Source: Platanthera guangdongensis
Taxonomy: Eukaryota > Streptophyta > Magnoliopsida > Asparagales > Orchidaceae
Assembly (NCBI GenBank): GCA_039583875.1
Contig: CM077152.1
Span: forward strand, 18,029,059-18,093,058
Reading direction: 5' to 3'
DNA: 64,000 bases
Part shown: piece by piece, positions 12,420 through 22,540 of the stretch
Layout of the letters: each line of letters starts with the position of its first letter
How positions within the stretch are numbered: position 1 is the stretch's first letter
The notes under the pieces: model-generated
Seen by the model: the letters and a program-made list of their open reading frames with translations, nothing else
Databases searched by the model: none
Told to the model about the DNA's origin: nothing
Program-made: the position numbers and the translations under genes

Positions 12420-12655
12420 ATCGTCGACAAACATTCAAATTTAAAATACGGGATACAACTTATCGAGATATGCTCGATGCCATCTTTTGAGGGCAGGTTC
12501 CCTTTAAGAGCTATGAGACATTGAGACCCTAATCCAAGATAATGATCCCAAGTTGCCTTCCACTCATACTCATAATGGATACTTGCCAGTTGCCACTAGA
12601 CAAAATACAATAAAATACTCAAATGCCACTAGAGCTACGTACTACTAAGTGAACA
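12420..12655 (-). repeat. Partial LTR plus PBS of minus-strand LTR retrotransposon, copy 2
   Basis: Direct repeat of 2628-2878, starting with the shared 'TATCGTCGACAAACATTCAAA' block. It includes the PBS-like 'TGGCATCGAGC' on the minus strand (plus 12472-12482). It lies immediately upstream, in minus-strand sense, of the decayed gag at 10700-12246, so it is the natural 5' LTR/leader of that element. Divergence from copy 1 is appreciable, with indels in the LTR part. Confidence 0.6.
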
Positions 12656-12823
12656 CGCGTGGCATGCCGGGGGAGTCGTCTCCGTGTCACGTTGGAACCT
12701 ATAAGAGTGAAGTGAAAGAATTCAAACATTTTACTTGTTTATTTCTCACAATTCTTATCTTTTCCATCTCTGCTTGAAAAAAAACTATCCTAATATATTA
12801 TTGTTGTCATTTTAATTTCAAGC

Positions 12824-13147
12824 AGGAACTGCGACAGGAGAGATGCTTCCGAATCTGTTCAGGTGTCGCCGCATAGATCTCAGGACGCCGCCGTCGGAGT
12901 TCTCGTGCACATGCTGCGGATGGCCCCCCCTCTCCGCCAGGAACACAACAGCTCGTCGTCCCTGTCTTCCAAGTCTCTCTCCGAAGATGGCGCCAGCAGC
13001 TTTTTCTCCGCCCGCAGAAAGTCGGATGCGCTGGAGGAGCTGAGGGGCTACCGGAATATGAAAGAAACGCTGCTCTCCCGGAGCAGCAGCGGAAGCAGCC
13101 AGTTGCTAGATCCCCAGAATCAAATTAACACGGCAGATTCTGGGTAG
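12824..13147 (+). CDS. Exon-like ORF, unidentified plant protein C-terminus
   Basis: I do not recognise this protein. A good splice acceptor ('TTTTAATTTCAAGCAG', pyrimidine-rich, ends near 12825) precedes an open frame that runs to a TAG at about 13145. The frame encodes roughly 105 residues: an 'AAVGVLVHMLRMAPPLRQEH' helix-like stretch, a serine-rich linker, then 'KSDALEELRGYRNMKETLLS' and a serine/glutamine-rich tail. Composition is protein-like and unlike the surrounding AT-rich DNA. It could be the last exon of a gene whose 5' part has been lost, since a retrotransposon remnant lies directly upstream. No partner exon is seen within 12.6-12.8 kb. It may equally be a gene fragment moved by a transposon. 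Confidence 0.4.
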   Translation, partial: RNCDRRDASESVQVSPHRSQDAAVGVLVHMLRMAPPLRQEHNSSSSLSSKSLSEDGASSFFSARRKSDALEELRGYRNMKETLLSRSSSGSSQLLDPQNQINTADSG

Positions 13148-13327
13148 CCAGTCCCTCTCTAATTAGAAAGCACTAGGATCCAATTTGTTTGCAGCGCCCC
13201 TTGTGTGGCATTCCTTCCAGGTATTATTCTCCATTATGTTTCTTGCTGCAACCCTAAACAATTTTTATACCGAAGAAATCTAACTTATTCCAATTTCTAT
13301 TGTTTCATGATTTAGCATTTGATTTAA

Positions 13328-13417
13328 GCTCCGTTTGGGAGGACTTATTTTCAGCGGTCCGGTACATGCGGTCGTAACCGCTTGACCGCCGAAAATAAGT
13401 CCCCCCAAACGGAGCCT
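13328..13417. mobile_element. Tourist-like MITE, 90 bp palindrome
   Basis: Near-perfect inverted repeat. The left end 'GCTCCGTTTGGGAGGACTTA' pairs with the right end 'TAAGTCCCCCCAAACGGAGC'. It is flanked by TAA on both sides (13325-13327 and 13418-13420), the target duplication of PIF/Harbinger-type (Tourist) elements. Its terminal ~25 bp match the element at 16562-16687. Confidence 0.8.
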
Positions 13418-13710
13418 TAATGTCCCGTTTATGAACTTCATACAAGGACGGCCACCAAGAAAAAAATAGCTTTGAACATAAAAGTGAATGAAATTTCAAA
13501 GGTGAGGTCGGAGGTTCATGAACGACTCGTTAAATTTTCCTTCTCATAATGATCAAATCACACGTCGCAATATACTAGGCCATGTAATTCCCTAATAAGA
13601 GTCTTATCTAAAAGATTTGCAATGACACTCGCGGTTGAGCCCTAATTTCTTCTTTGATGGGAGAAAAATAAACTGATTCTTAATTTGACAGAAGCTAGTC
13701 ATTAGACTAT

Positions 13711-13939
13711 GGCTCCGTTTGACAAGTATGTGGCAGTCATGAACGTGGTGGTTGGTTATGAATGCTCGTTCAGGAATGCCCGATCTCGCCTAAGAAACTG
13801 CATCCACGTTAAACTAGTTTTCTTTTCTTGATGACGGTCATAATTGTTGTCATGCCAAACATACATTCTATGACGGTGGCGCTTTTCTCCAAACTCACCG
13901 GAGCAAAAATGTAACTCCAAATGGAAGACTAACGGAGCC
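13711..13939. mobile_element. MITE, 229 bp, GGCTCCGTTTG ends
   Basis: Left end 'GGCTCCGTTTGACAAG', right end 'GACTAACGGAGCC'. Both sides carry TAT (13708-13710 and 13940-13942). The internal sequence ('...AACTAGTTTTCTTTTCTTGA...') resembles the elements at 25977-26163 and 36448-36636, so it belongs to a family with several members in this window. Confidence 0.7.
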
Positions 13940-14775
13940 TATATATATTTCATCTTTTATGATTCTCCATAATATTTGGCCTTTTAATTTTCTTTCTGAT
14001 TGACCGTCAAAATTTCATTGCTTAGCTTTGATTCGATTGTAAACCTCACAAATATTCAATTGAAGCTCAACCACCACTTGCAGAGAAGAATCTTGTGAAA
14101 ACTACTCCCTAATAATCACTCCCTAAATAAATTTAAAAAAAAACACGAAGAATCATTAGTTGCGATCGCCTGACATCACCTGAAAATGATGTCTCCTGCC
14201 ACGCAACACTACGACCGCCAAGACACCGTCCTTGCCAAGCCGCCGCCGATGCGCCGGCATCCTTCCCGGGAGCACCAAACAACATTGATGTAGCGACCTC
14301 CCCCAAGGTGAGAGGCATTATTTCAAAGGAGCCATCCCAGAAACACAGCCAAGGAGAGCCGCTGCCGGAGGAAACACCACCGCACTTTGCTCCATCTTCG
14401 TGATTTTCCCTTCCTCTGATCCAAGGACTCTCTCCTTCCCTCTGTATGAGGATTCACCAAGATGGCTCTCTTCTCCACGCTAACAGTTAGGTAGGTCAAT
14501 GATTACGTGAAATTAATCATTACTAATAGCTTAAATTTCTTTTTAATCTATTCGCCGGAATTCTCTCCAGATTCATTATAATAATCTACTATGAATTTTT
14601 GTTTGCTGTTGCTTTTTCATTGCATTTGACTCTATAAATCCATTTCAGCCCAAAATCTTTTGGGAAGCTCTTTAGTGGATAACATGGCTCTTGCCATTAA
14701 CTCTTTGGAAAGAAACTCTTCGCCAGAATCAGTTTTTAAAGTCTTTACAGGCAAGTTGAGTTGTTTCTCAATTAA

Positions 14776-15220
14776 GGGTCTGTTTGGCGCAGCTCTGGCG
14801 GCTGGAAAATCTCTATTCCAGCCGCCAGAGCTGCTTTATATGTGTTTGGGACAGCTCCCTGTGAAGAGCTTTTCAAAAATCTGGAGCTGTTTTGCAGCTT
14901 TTCAGAAATCTCCTCCCCTCCAGCTTCTGCTCCTGCAAAATAGCTTTCTCTCACACAGGTTTTGGAAATCTAATGGTTTCTTCAGTTGGAACATGCTTAG
15001 AGGCCGGACGGCCTTCCTCCGGCGATTCCGAGCCCCGGACGGCCTTCCTCCGGCGATTCCTTGCCCCCGACGTCCTTCCTCCGGCGATTCCGAGCGCACT
15101 TCTGCACAGAACACCCAAACACTCTGCAGCTTTTCAAAACTGCTCCCCAGAGATCTATTTTAAAACAGCTCTATCCGGACAGCAGCTTTTCAATCCGTCA
15201 GAGCTGTCCCAAACAGAGCC
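14776..15220. mobile_element. Tourist/PIF-like MITE, 445 bp
   Basis: Ends 'GGGTCTGTTTGG' and 'CCAAACAGAGCC', flanked by TAA on both sides (14773-14775 and 15221-15223). Sub-terminal inverted repeats include 'GCTCTGGCGGCTGGAA' and its partner about 25 bp on. Inside, 'GGACGGCCTTCCTCCGGCGA' is tandemly repeated two to three times with period about 30-33 bp (15003-15090). A diverged copy lies at 53757-54208. Confidence 0.82.
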
Positions 15221-15337
15221 TAAGACTTTAAATTGTTTGAACATTTGAAATGTCTCAGACCTTGGGTTGATGCAATACTGTCTTGTGTCTTGGCATGCAT
15301 TTTTTATTGGCAAACTTTACCATACATCATTTTTCTA

Positions 15338-15675
15338 CTAATTCTCTGATGAAATGGTATCGTAATTGTACCATGTCCTAGACACTTGTTTTAATCTGTA
15401 GAGAGCTTTATGAAACTTTAGTACCTTCGTTTCTTCTGCTCTCTTCTCATATTCTTTTGGTTGATAGGCAAAGATGTCCTCTTGCAATTCTCCATTTAGG
15501 AATGCAGATTTTACATCCATTTGGTATATTGGTTGGGAATGAATAGCTGCATAAGCAAGGATTACTTGAATGGTCATAATTTTGGCTACTGGGGCATACG
15601 TTTCCTGGAAATCAATACCGGGCTTTTGAGAATAGCCCTTAGCTACTAATCTAGCTTTATATTTAATTTCCGCAA
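15338..15675 (-). pseudogene. copia reverse transcriptase fragment
   Basis: An uninterrupted minus-strand frame encodes the N-terminal part of a Ty1/copia RT: '[19 protein letters not shown]', '[10 protein letters not shown]', then '[17 protein letters not shown]' and '[13 protein letters not shown]'. These are the conserved first blocks of the domain. The YVDD catalytic block is missing because the frame ends at 15338. No LTR, integrase or gag is adjacent, so this is a short isolated relic. A gene-like stretch to its right (15680-15860) gives no recognisable product. Confidence 0.85.
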
Positions 15676-15878
15676 AGTTGCTCTCTCATGTTCATACGAC
15701 CTAGAGTCTTGAGACAACAACTCAAAACACGCTCTCCTCGTGTTTCTGAGGTTGAGTGTGTTACGACTCCCACAACTCAACACAATCTCCCTGTGTTCAT
15801 GCATGTCAGAGTCCCGCCGACTCCTACAAGAATTGTAGGCTTAATGTTTTCTTTTCGCAATGGTCATGTGTCGAATAA

Positions 15879-16101
15879 GAGCCTGTTTGATGCGATATTT
15901 TTGCTCTGATGAGTTTATACGAGAAAGCCATTTTAATGAAATATGTGTTTGTCATGACAACATGACAACGATTATGACCACCACTAAGAAGGAAAAAATA
16001 TGTTCGAACATAACTGCAAGTTAAAGTCTATGTGAGGTCGGACATTCCCAAATGACAACTCACAACCACTACATTCACAACCGCTACCACTGAAACAGAC
16101 C
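15879..16101. mobile_element. Tourist-like MITE, 223 bp
   Basis: Left end 'GAGCCTGTTTGATG', right end 'CTGAAACAGACC', flanked by TAA at 15876-15878 and 16102-16104. Internal sequence is noncoding. Its pattern of GGTCG/CATGA motifs resembles the 13711-13939 family. Confidence 0.7.
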
Positions 16102-16339
16102 TAAATATGAAATATGCTATCCATGCAAATACTCTTCGTTTTCTTTTTTCACTCTGAAAAATTTAACAGTGAATAACTGCCGTGTAAATTGAAACTAAAC
16201 TCATCCTTGATTTGTGAGAAACTAGTCATTGTATTTTTTTGGACTTTATTATTCTTTGTAGTTTCTTTTCTTGAAATTTGTTTTATGTCTGGCTATCAAA
16301 TTTTGTGAATCTCACAAATCAATGGATTTTTGACACTAA

Positions 16340-16558
16340 GGCTTCATTTGTTTCGGCGGTGGTGGGTCGATCCGGCGGGTGGAAACGGAGTGTTCGAAAC
16401 GGAGGGGGAGGTGGCTGCTCCAAACGGAGCTTTTTGGGGCGTTTCTCAAGGCGGGCGGGTGGAAACGGAGCAAACGCCGCCGGAGGTTCATTTGTTTACA
16501 CGCCTTCCGGCGGCGTTTGCCCAAAACGGAGCACCGAAACGCCCAAACAAATAGAGCC
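16340..16558. mobile_element. Tourist-like MITE, 219 bp, GC-rich
   Basis: Ends 'GGCTTCATTTGTTT' and 'AAACAAATAGAGCC', flanked by TAA at 16337-16339 and 16559-16561. Internal inverted repeats centre on 'GCAAACGCCGCCGGAGG' and its partner. A related element is at 48678-48883. Its right TSD is the left TSD of the next element. Confidence 0.85.
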
Positions 16559-16561
16559 TAA

Positions 16562-16687
16562 GACTCTGTTTGGGGGACTTATTTTCACCGGTCAAGCGGT
16601 TATGACCGCATGAATCGGACCATAATTAAGTTCCGATTCATGTGGCTGTAACTTAACTGGTGAAAATAAGTCCCCCCAAAAGGAGCC
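16562..16687. mobile_element. Tourist-like MITE, 126 bp, directly abutting the previous one
   Basis: Ends 'GACTCTGTTTGGGGGACTTA' and 'TAAGTCCCCCCAAAAGGAGC', flanked by TAA at 16559-16561 and 16688-16690. The arms pair over about 60 bp ('ATTTTCACCGGT' with 'CTGGTGAAAAT', 'ATGAATCGGA' with 'TCCGATTCAT'). Same family as 13328-13417. The region 16691-17609 that follows is AT-rich with no feature I can support. Confidence 0.85.
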
Positions 16688-17609
16688 TAAGCATCCTCTA
16701 ATTAAATAGTTTTTACACATTGCATCTGAAATATTTAATTTTGGCACTGTGCACTTCTCAAAAGCTTTAATATTGCATTTTAGATTCTCCTAATTGAATA
16801 TTTAGGGTGCAAAATGTCCATATTAAAGTCTTTGAGATGCAAAATATCAATATTAAATATTTAGGATATATCTGAAATCCTCCTAATTTTTGGGTGTTTA
16901 GTGTCAAACTCAATCTTCAATTGAGAATCAACTACCATGTGCAGAGTACCCTGCCAATACTGTTTCGTAATAATCACGAGATCATCGCTACTCATACAAT
17001 GCCACGACCGCCGACCGGTGCCTCACTGCCTTGGGACGGTATCGCCTACGAAATTTTCTACATGTTCCACGGAGACAAGCCGCAAAAGTTTAAAAGGAGC
17101 CGTTGCAGGAACACTGTCGGTAAGAGACGCAACAGAGGAAACTCGTCCTCCTTCATGGTCTTCCCTTCCTCTGACCCAGGGCTTTCTTCTTCTCTCTTTG
17201 GTATCTATGGGGGTTCACCAACATGGATCACAACTTCTTCTTAGATGTCAGCATTGATTACTTATTAAAAATCATATTTAAGTACTACTTGTTGTGGAGA
17301 TGTTGGCATTGGCTACAAGCATAATTATTTTGGGAGACCAAGAGGGTCATTAAATGTCTCTTTAACCAGCTCATTTAAACAGTACAAATTAAACATTTAT
17401 ATATCTTTATAGTGTCACATTTTTAATAAAAGAAAGAATATTTTTTTATTTATTAATAGAAAAGTCCTTAAATTTTCAAAAAATATGCAAAAAAAAATAC
17501 TGAATGCCGCCCGAGCTTGAGATACAATAGCGAATGTGGGTACAAAAATCTCAGTATTGGAACCAGAAAGGTTTATTGGGCTTTATAATAGGACATCAAT
17601 CAAAATTTA

Positions 17610-17814
17610 GGCTGCGTTTGGCGCGGCTTTTCGCGTATTTTATTTGCTTCGGTGAGGTTGGACAAAAACGTCATTGTTATAAAACGTGTATTGAAATGAC
17701 AAATGTTACTACCGTTGCCAAAAAAAAAAACTAGTTTGAGGCATACGATTTTGATATGACAATGACATTTTTGTCCAACCTCACCAGAACGAATAAGTCA
17801 TGCGAAACGCAGCC
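17610..17814. mobile_element. MITE with long internal palindrome, 205 bp
   Basis: Ends 'GGCTGCGTTTGGC' and 'GCGAAACGCAGCC'. The internal arms 'GGTGAGGTTGGACAAAAACG' and 'CATTTTTGTCCAACCTCACC' pair almost perfectly, giving a single long hairpin. The TSD is unclear. 17815-18985 contains only AT-rich DNA and short repeated phrases such as 'TCTCATTTCCG' near 18520 and 18640; I see no gene there. Confidence 0.75.
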
Positions 17815-18985
17815 TTGGATGCATGCAATATTTTCTCGACGTTGTAGTTAATAACATGCCTCAAATCCTAATTTAAAAACATCATTAATTATATGGCTTG
17901 AAATGATAGAGTCAAATTTAATTTTTCAATTGCATCGCAAGGGTTTTAGAATTTTTCGAATTATTATTTTTAGTTATCTGAAGAAGTGTCAAATCATGTG
18001 CTCATATGCGATATCATATGACGTAAGTATATTTTTTATTAAATTTTCGGGTGCTATAAATTCAAAATATGTGAATTTGGCCAGACTATCTCCTGTCTCC
18101 AAGCGCCGAATTTTTCGCTTAGTTATTTTTTGTAGCTAACTTTTTGGAGGATACACAATAGTTTTCTTTTTGTAACCCTTCTCCCAGGAATTTTGCATGG
18201 TGGACGGTAGATTTGGATTCCTCTCGACGAAAATGAATTTGAATTGCTTACATGTCAAAAATGATGGCCGGATTAGAGAGAAATGGATCCGATAGGGTTT
18301 AGGCGTTTAAATTCTTTTTAGCTGGAGTAAGACAATGTCTGATCCCTCTTGTTGAGATTTCTAAATCCACAACTGATTGTATGATGTATGTGTATTCGAA
18401 AAAAATATGAAGAAATTAAATAAATGTTATGAATCTAGTCATGCTCAAGACCTATACAGTATATAAAAAAAATTCTTGCTTAGGACCCGACCCGAGCATG
18501 AGCGGGTCCTGGTTAAAATCTCATTTCCGAGCCCTAGAAAAGCACCCCCATTGAATTGGGGTTGGGCCTGTACTGGGTTTGGTTTGCCCGGGCCTAGTAA
18601 AAATTAAGCTCTGGTCTGTTAACTTTGGTTCGGATTCAAATCTCATTTCCGCGATCTTGAAAGCTGAGTTTGACTGCTGTCTTGACTTGTTGACCTTGAC
18701 TTCTGCTGACCTAGCTGTGGTAGGACTCATCCTCGACGAATACGGGTTGTACACACAAATAATTAAGGAAACAATTACAGAGTGAGATGGAGATTGCTAA
18801 ACCTCCAATGAATACCAAAAGTTGGGAATAAGAACCTACACTTCAGGCTAATACAGTTTCATACTCAGTAGAGAATCAAAATAGCATGAGATGTTTTTTT
18901 GACTCAACTGCTTCCCTCTATTAAGAAGATAAAGTGCAAGAAAGTTGATCACCAGCAGTGCAAAAAAGTGCCTCAACTGCATAGT

Positions 18986-19152
18986 GTGTTTGGATGGATA
19001 GTTGCATTCGAGAATACCTAGGTTGGATGGATAGTTGCATTCGACGTGGGGGCGGCATTTTATATTATAGTTTCATTGCAGCATTTCATAGTTTCATTGC
19101 AACAAAAAAAAGTTAATTGTAGCAGTTTATATTATAGTTTCATCCTAAACAC
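18986..19152. mobile_element. Possible MITE, 167 bp
   Basis: 'GTGTTTGGATG' at 18986 and 'CATCCTAAACAC' at 19141-19152 are inverted repeats with one mismatch. The interior repeats 'TGGATGGATAGTTGCATTCG' and 'ATAGTTTCATTGCA' twice each. TSD not evident. 19153-20010 contains G/A-rich DNA with frames on both strands but no recognisable domain. Confidence 0.45.
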
Positions 19153-20087
19153 GACCAAAACCATCAAGGTGATGAACAAAAAAAGTTACACCAAATTCTA
19201 AACGAAAGTTCAAGAAATGTCCCCAAAAAAATACAGCCAGCAGCTTGCAACGAAAATTGCTGAACACCTGAAAAATGAATACATAAAGAAAACCCAAAAA
19301 GATCAAAGTTTTTACAGAAAACTGTTGAACACGGAAAAAATCAAGAATGGAGAAAGAGCAGGTAGGGTACCGTAAGGAGTTCGCCGGTCGGAGGAGCTCG
19401 CTGGAAGGAGGTTTCCGGTGAGGCACTGTCGATGGAGGAGAAAACCGTGCGGTGAGACGCCGTGGAGGAGATTGGAGACGGGGATCTGTGAAGAGGAGGT
19501 AGGGTTATACACAGATATCTTGGATGGATGCGATGGTAGCGTGCAGAGAGGAGAAAGAAGGACGGCAGCATGCTGGAGGAGAGGGTAGCGTGCTGGAGGA
19601 GAGGGGAGGAGGACGACCTGCTGGCATGATTTGCTTCGACGTTGGAGGCGGCGGGATCTTCGTCGGCAGAAGGCTTCGACGTTGGAGGCATCGGGATAGG
19701 AAGATGGAATTGGAGGAGGAGCGAAGCCCTAGCTCCTGCGGATCACGTGGGAGAAGCGCGAGAGAAGGTGTTAGGCCATCTAGATAGTATCGGGCTTCAC
19801 CTTTCTTGGCACGATGAAAACGTCGGACGCCGGGAAGGAAGAGGCGAACGAAGATTCTTTGCCCTAGCTGCGGAGAAGAAGAGAGGCTATCAGGAATTTG
19901 AGGCGGGTGAATAGTGTCGGGCTGTTTTAATTAAGCATTAATCAGATCAAAAGACAAAAATACCCCTTATTTAACCCAACAAAATTGATTTTATGAGGAC
20001 ATTTTGAGATTTAAATGTTACACAATGAGCTGATTAGGTCCTTGCTTATAGTATACAAGCAGGCGTGCACGGGAGACCCCGTGCGGG

Positions 20088-20325
20088 GCGGCAACATTGG
20101 TTTGGGGCGGAGACATTTGTCGGGGGCGGCGATATTTGTCGGGGGGAGACATTGGTCGGGGGCGGCAACATTGGTCCGGAGCGGCGACAATGATTGAGGG
20201 CGGCGACAATGATTGGGGGCGGCGGCAATGATTGGGGGCGGCGACATTGGGCGGGGGCGGCGACATTGAGCGGGGGAGGGTGTGACGACATTGGCGAGGG
20301 CAGCAACAATGGTGGGGCGGCGAGT
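20088..20325. repeat. Degenerate GC-rich minisatellite, ~20-bp unit
   Basis: About a dozen imperfect units of the form 'GGGGGCGGCGACATTGGTC' with variants such as 'GGCGACAATGATTG'. All three frames on the minus strand are open through it, giving artefactual proline-rich products; it is not coding. Confidence 0.85.
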
Positions 20326-20518
20326 AGGGGAATAAGAAAAAAACTATGCAAATGAGTAGGAGAATAAAAAATTTATGATCAAATGACAAAAAAAACCATT
20401 CAAATGAGTACATGAATAAAAAATGATGGGTATTTTAGCATTAAAAAAGTTACACCATGACCGAGGGGTATTTTGGGAAAACGAAAGTTACACCATGACT
20501 ATTTTGGAGTTTGCTTAT

Positions 20519-20519
20519 A

Positions 20520-20554
<35 letters not shown>
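20519..20554. repeat. (TA)n microsatellite
   Basis: About 17 TA dinucleotides in a row, preceded by 'GCTTATAGTATA', a phrase also present at 20043-20056. The direct repeat pair brackets about 470 bp including the minisatellite and may mark an insertion, but no ends are clear. Confidence 0.9.
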
Positions 20555-20557
<3 letters not shown>

Positions 20558-20747
20558 TATATATATGGAGGTGTGCCCTATTCACGGGTGTAGAAAAACC
20601 ACCCATATGTGGCTTTGGAAAGGCGGTGATGCGACTCCGTGCGGCGGCATTGGAGTTGTTGGTGCCGATCTTGCCGTTCTCGCATTATTTATTCCTCCCA
20701 CGTGGAACCCTCAACGCATCCCCCGACTTTGGAGATGATAGCCGCCG

Positions 20748-21097
20748 GTCTTGGAAACGCTCTTTAATGAAACTTTAGCCTTAGTGGGCTGTGAACAAGA
20801 AACCACCGGTTTCGCTTGGTGGGCCAAGAATGCAAGACTTATCAATTTCTCTGATAAATTGTTTGGGGCTCCTGTAGCTCGTGCTGGATTAATTGTATTC
20901 TGGACCGGAGCAATGAACCTATTTGAAGTGTCTGATTTCATACAGAGAAACTCATGTATGAACAATGATTGATTTTACTTCCGCACTTGGCTACTTTAGG
21001 GTAGGGAGTAAGTCCAGGAGAGAAGTTATCGACATCTTTCCATACTTTGTATCTGGAGTACTTCACCTATTTTCCTCGCTTTGGCGGTATTTATCAT
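20748..21097 (+). pseudogene. psbC: Nuclear plastid DNA fragment: 5' part of psbC (CP43)
   Basis: The frame from 20751 reads as the N-terminus of the photosystem II CP43 protein: '[20 protein letters not shown]', then '[12 protein letters not shown]', '[18 protein letters not shown]'. The DNA continues past the first frame break with plastid-like 'TTTTACTTCCGCACTTGGCT', 'TTTCCATACTTTGTATCTGG' and 'TTTGGCGGTATTTATCAT' to about 21097. Several substitutions and small deletions disrupt the frame after about 73 codons. The flanks are not plastid sequence, so this is a short, decayed nuclear insert (NUPT) and not expressed CP43. Confidence 0.93.
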
Positions 21098-21514
21098 TTC
21101 AAACCAATATCAAATTAATCTCTATGATTTTAAATTTTTTGTTATATCAAAATAGTCTCTCAACTTCTCGTCTAAAAACCTTTTTAATATTTAAATTGCA
21201 CTCAAAATGAAACTAATTATTAGCCAAGAAAATGAAAATGTTACAAATTAAGAGTTTAGGATCCTAGGATTGAAACGATTTTTGTCCATTATTCATTGCA
21301 ATGTATTGAAAATTAAATAATAATTATCAAAATAATAATAAAATTATATTTCAAAAAAGCCATGCCGAAGTTGCCAAGTCAGCTGAATACTCTATCGGAG
21401 AAGATAGTTAACGGTCAGAAGAGATACCCTGTCCGGAGTACTTTTTAATTTTTATTGATTATTCTATTAATTAATCACCGTAAATAAATTATCATATTTT
21501 TATTGATTTATTTT

Positions 21515-21929
21515 GGGTGCTGCTATCCGCACCGCAGTTTTGTCTATTCGCATCGCAATTTCTTCTAATTTTTCGTGTCTTTTGAAAATACGCTTTGTAC
21601 ATGCATTTTTAGGAAACGTGTTCAACACGAAAGTTGTAGATCTCGACGATATCTACAACTTTTGTGTTGAACATTTTTCCTAAAAATGCATGTACAAAGT
21701 GTATTTTTAAAAGGCATGAAACCTAAACGTATTTCCCAAGTACGCCTTGTACATGGAGTTTTAGGAAAAGTGTTCAACACGAAAGTTGTAGATCTCGTCG
21801 AGATCTACAACTTTCGTGTTGAACATTTTTCATAAAAATGCATGTACAATGCTTATTTCCAAAAATCACAAAAAATTAGGAGAAAGTGCGGTGCGAATAG
21901 CCAAAATTGCGGTGCGGATAGCAGCGCTC
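21515..21929. mobile_element. Mutator-like MITE with two internal hairpins, 415 bp
   Basis: Ends 'GGGTGCTGCTATCCGCACCG' and 'CGGTGCGGATAGCAGCGCTC' are inverted repeats. A perfect 8-bp direct repeat TTTATTTT flanks it (21507-21514 and 21930-21937). The interior consists of two successive palindromes, each centred on a 'TGTAGATCTCG/CGAGATCTACA'-type motif with arms 'GTACATGCATTTTTAGGA' and 'TCCTAAAAATGCATGTAC'. No coding potential. The element is present only in copy A of the duplication. Confidence 0.82.
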
Positions 21930-22530
21930 TTTATTTTTTAGGTAGGCTGTGTTGACAGGCTGATGGTATATTTGATTAGTGCAGATGAGATCTCAGTCGT
22001 CAGATGATCAGCCGAAAAGACGGAGTGTGGTCCATATGCAACAAGTTGTTTAGGTGGAGATTTGAACCCACGGTCTCCTTGATAATATTGAGTGAGCCAC
22101 ATGAAATGAACGGTGATATCCGAGTGTGTGTCACGACTCGTTAAAAGAAATGATTTAGTTTCACACGGCCCAACATGCTCATTGGTCCTAAGTATGTAAG
22201 CGGGGTGGCCACTCCTCCTGTAACCACATAATTTTGGAAAATGACGTCACAATACTTCACAGATAAAGTGATTTAGTGCCGGCCTTTTATCACCCGCGAT
22301 CGGTAACAGATCTGATTTTAAAAGATCTGCACAGCGAATAATCTCCCTGGTAAACCGGAAAGCATATGGTATTTCTTGAGGAAGATCCCCCTGCAGCTTC
22401 TCTCTCCTCTCTTTCTCTCTCTTCTCTGTTTCATCTCGCTTTAAAAACTTAATACATAATTCTCGTGCAGAGAGCCCTTCTTCTTTTCCATTCCACGAAA
22501 CGCTCCCCTGCTCGGACGCTGAACTTTCTC

Positions 22531-22540
22531 CATTATAAAT
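22531..22540 (+). promoter_or_regulatory. TATA-like box of APT copy A
   Basis: 'CATTATAAATG' lies about 110 bp upstream of the main APT ATG at 22647, a usual spacing for a plant promoter with a short 5' UTR. The region upstream is C/T-rich (CTCTCTCC tracts near 22395-22435). The same sequence is present in copy B at 32971-32980. Confidence 0.6.

Noticed and set aside
20018..20413. Proline-rich ORF on the minus strand
   Set aside because: It reads through the GC minisatellite in several frames at once; there is no conserved domain.
22040..22085. B-box-like 'GGGTTCAAATCTCC' on the minus strand (also 32498-32525), possible tRNA or SINE
   Set aside because: No convincing A box, tail or target duplication was found; left uncalled.
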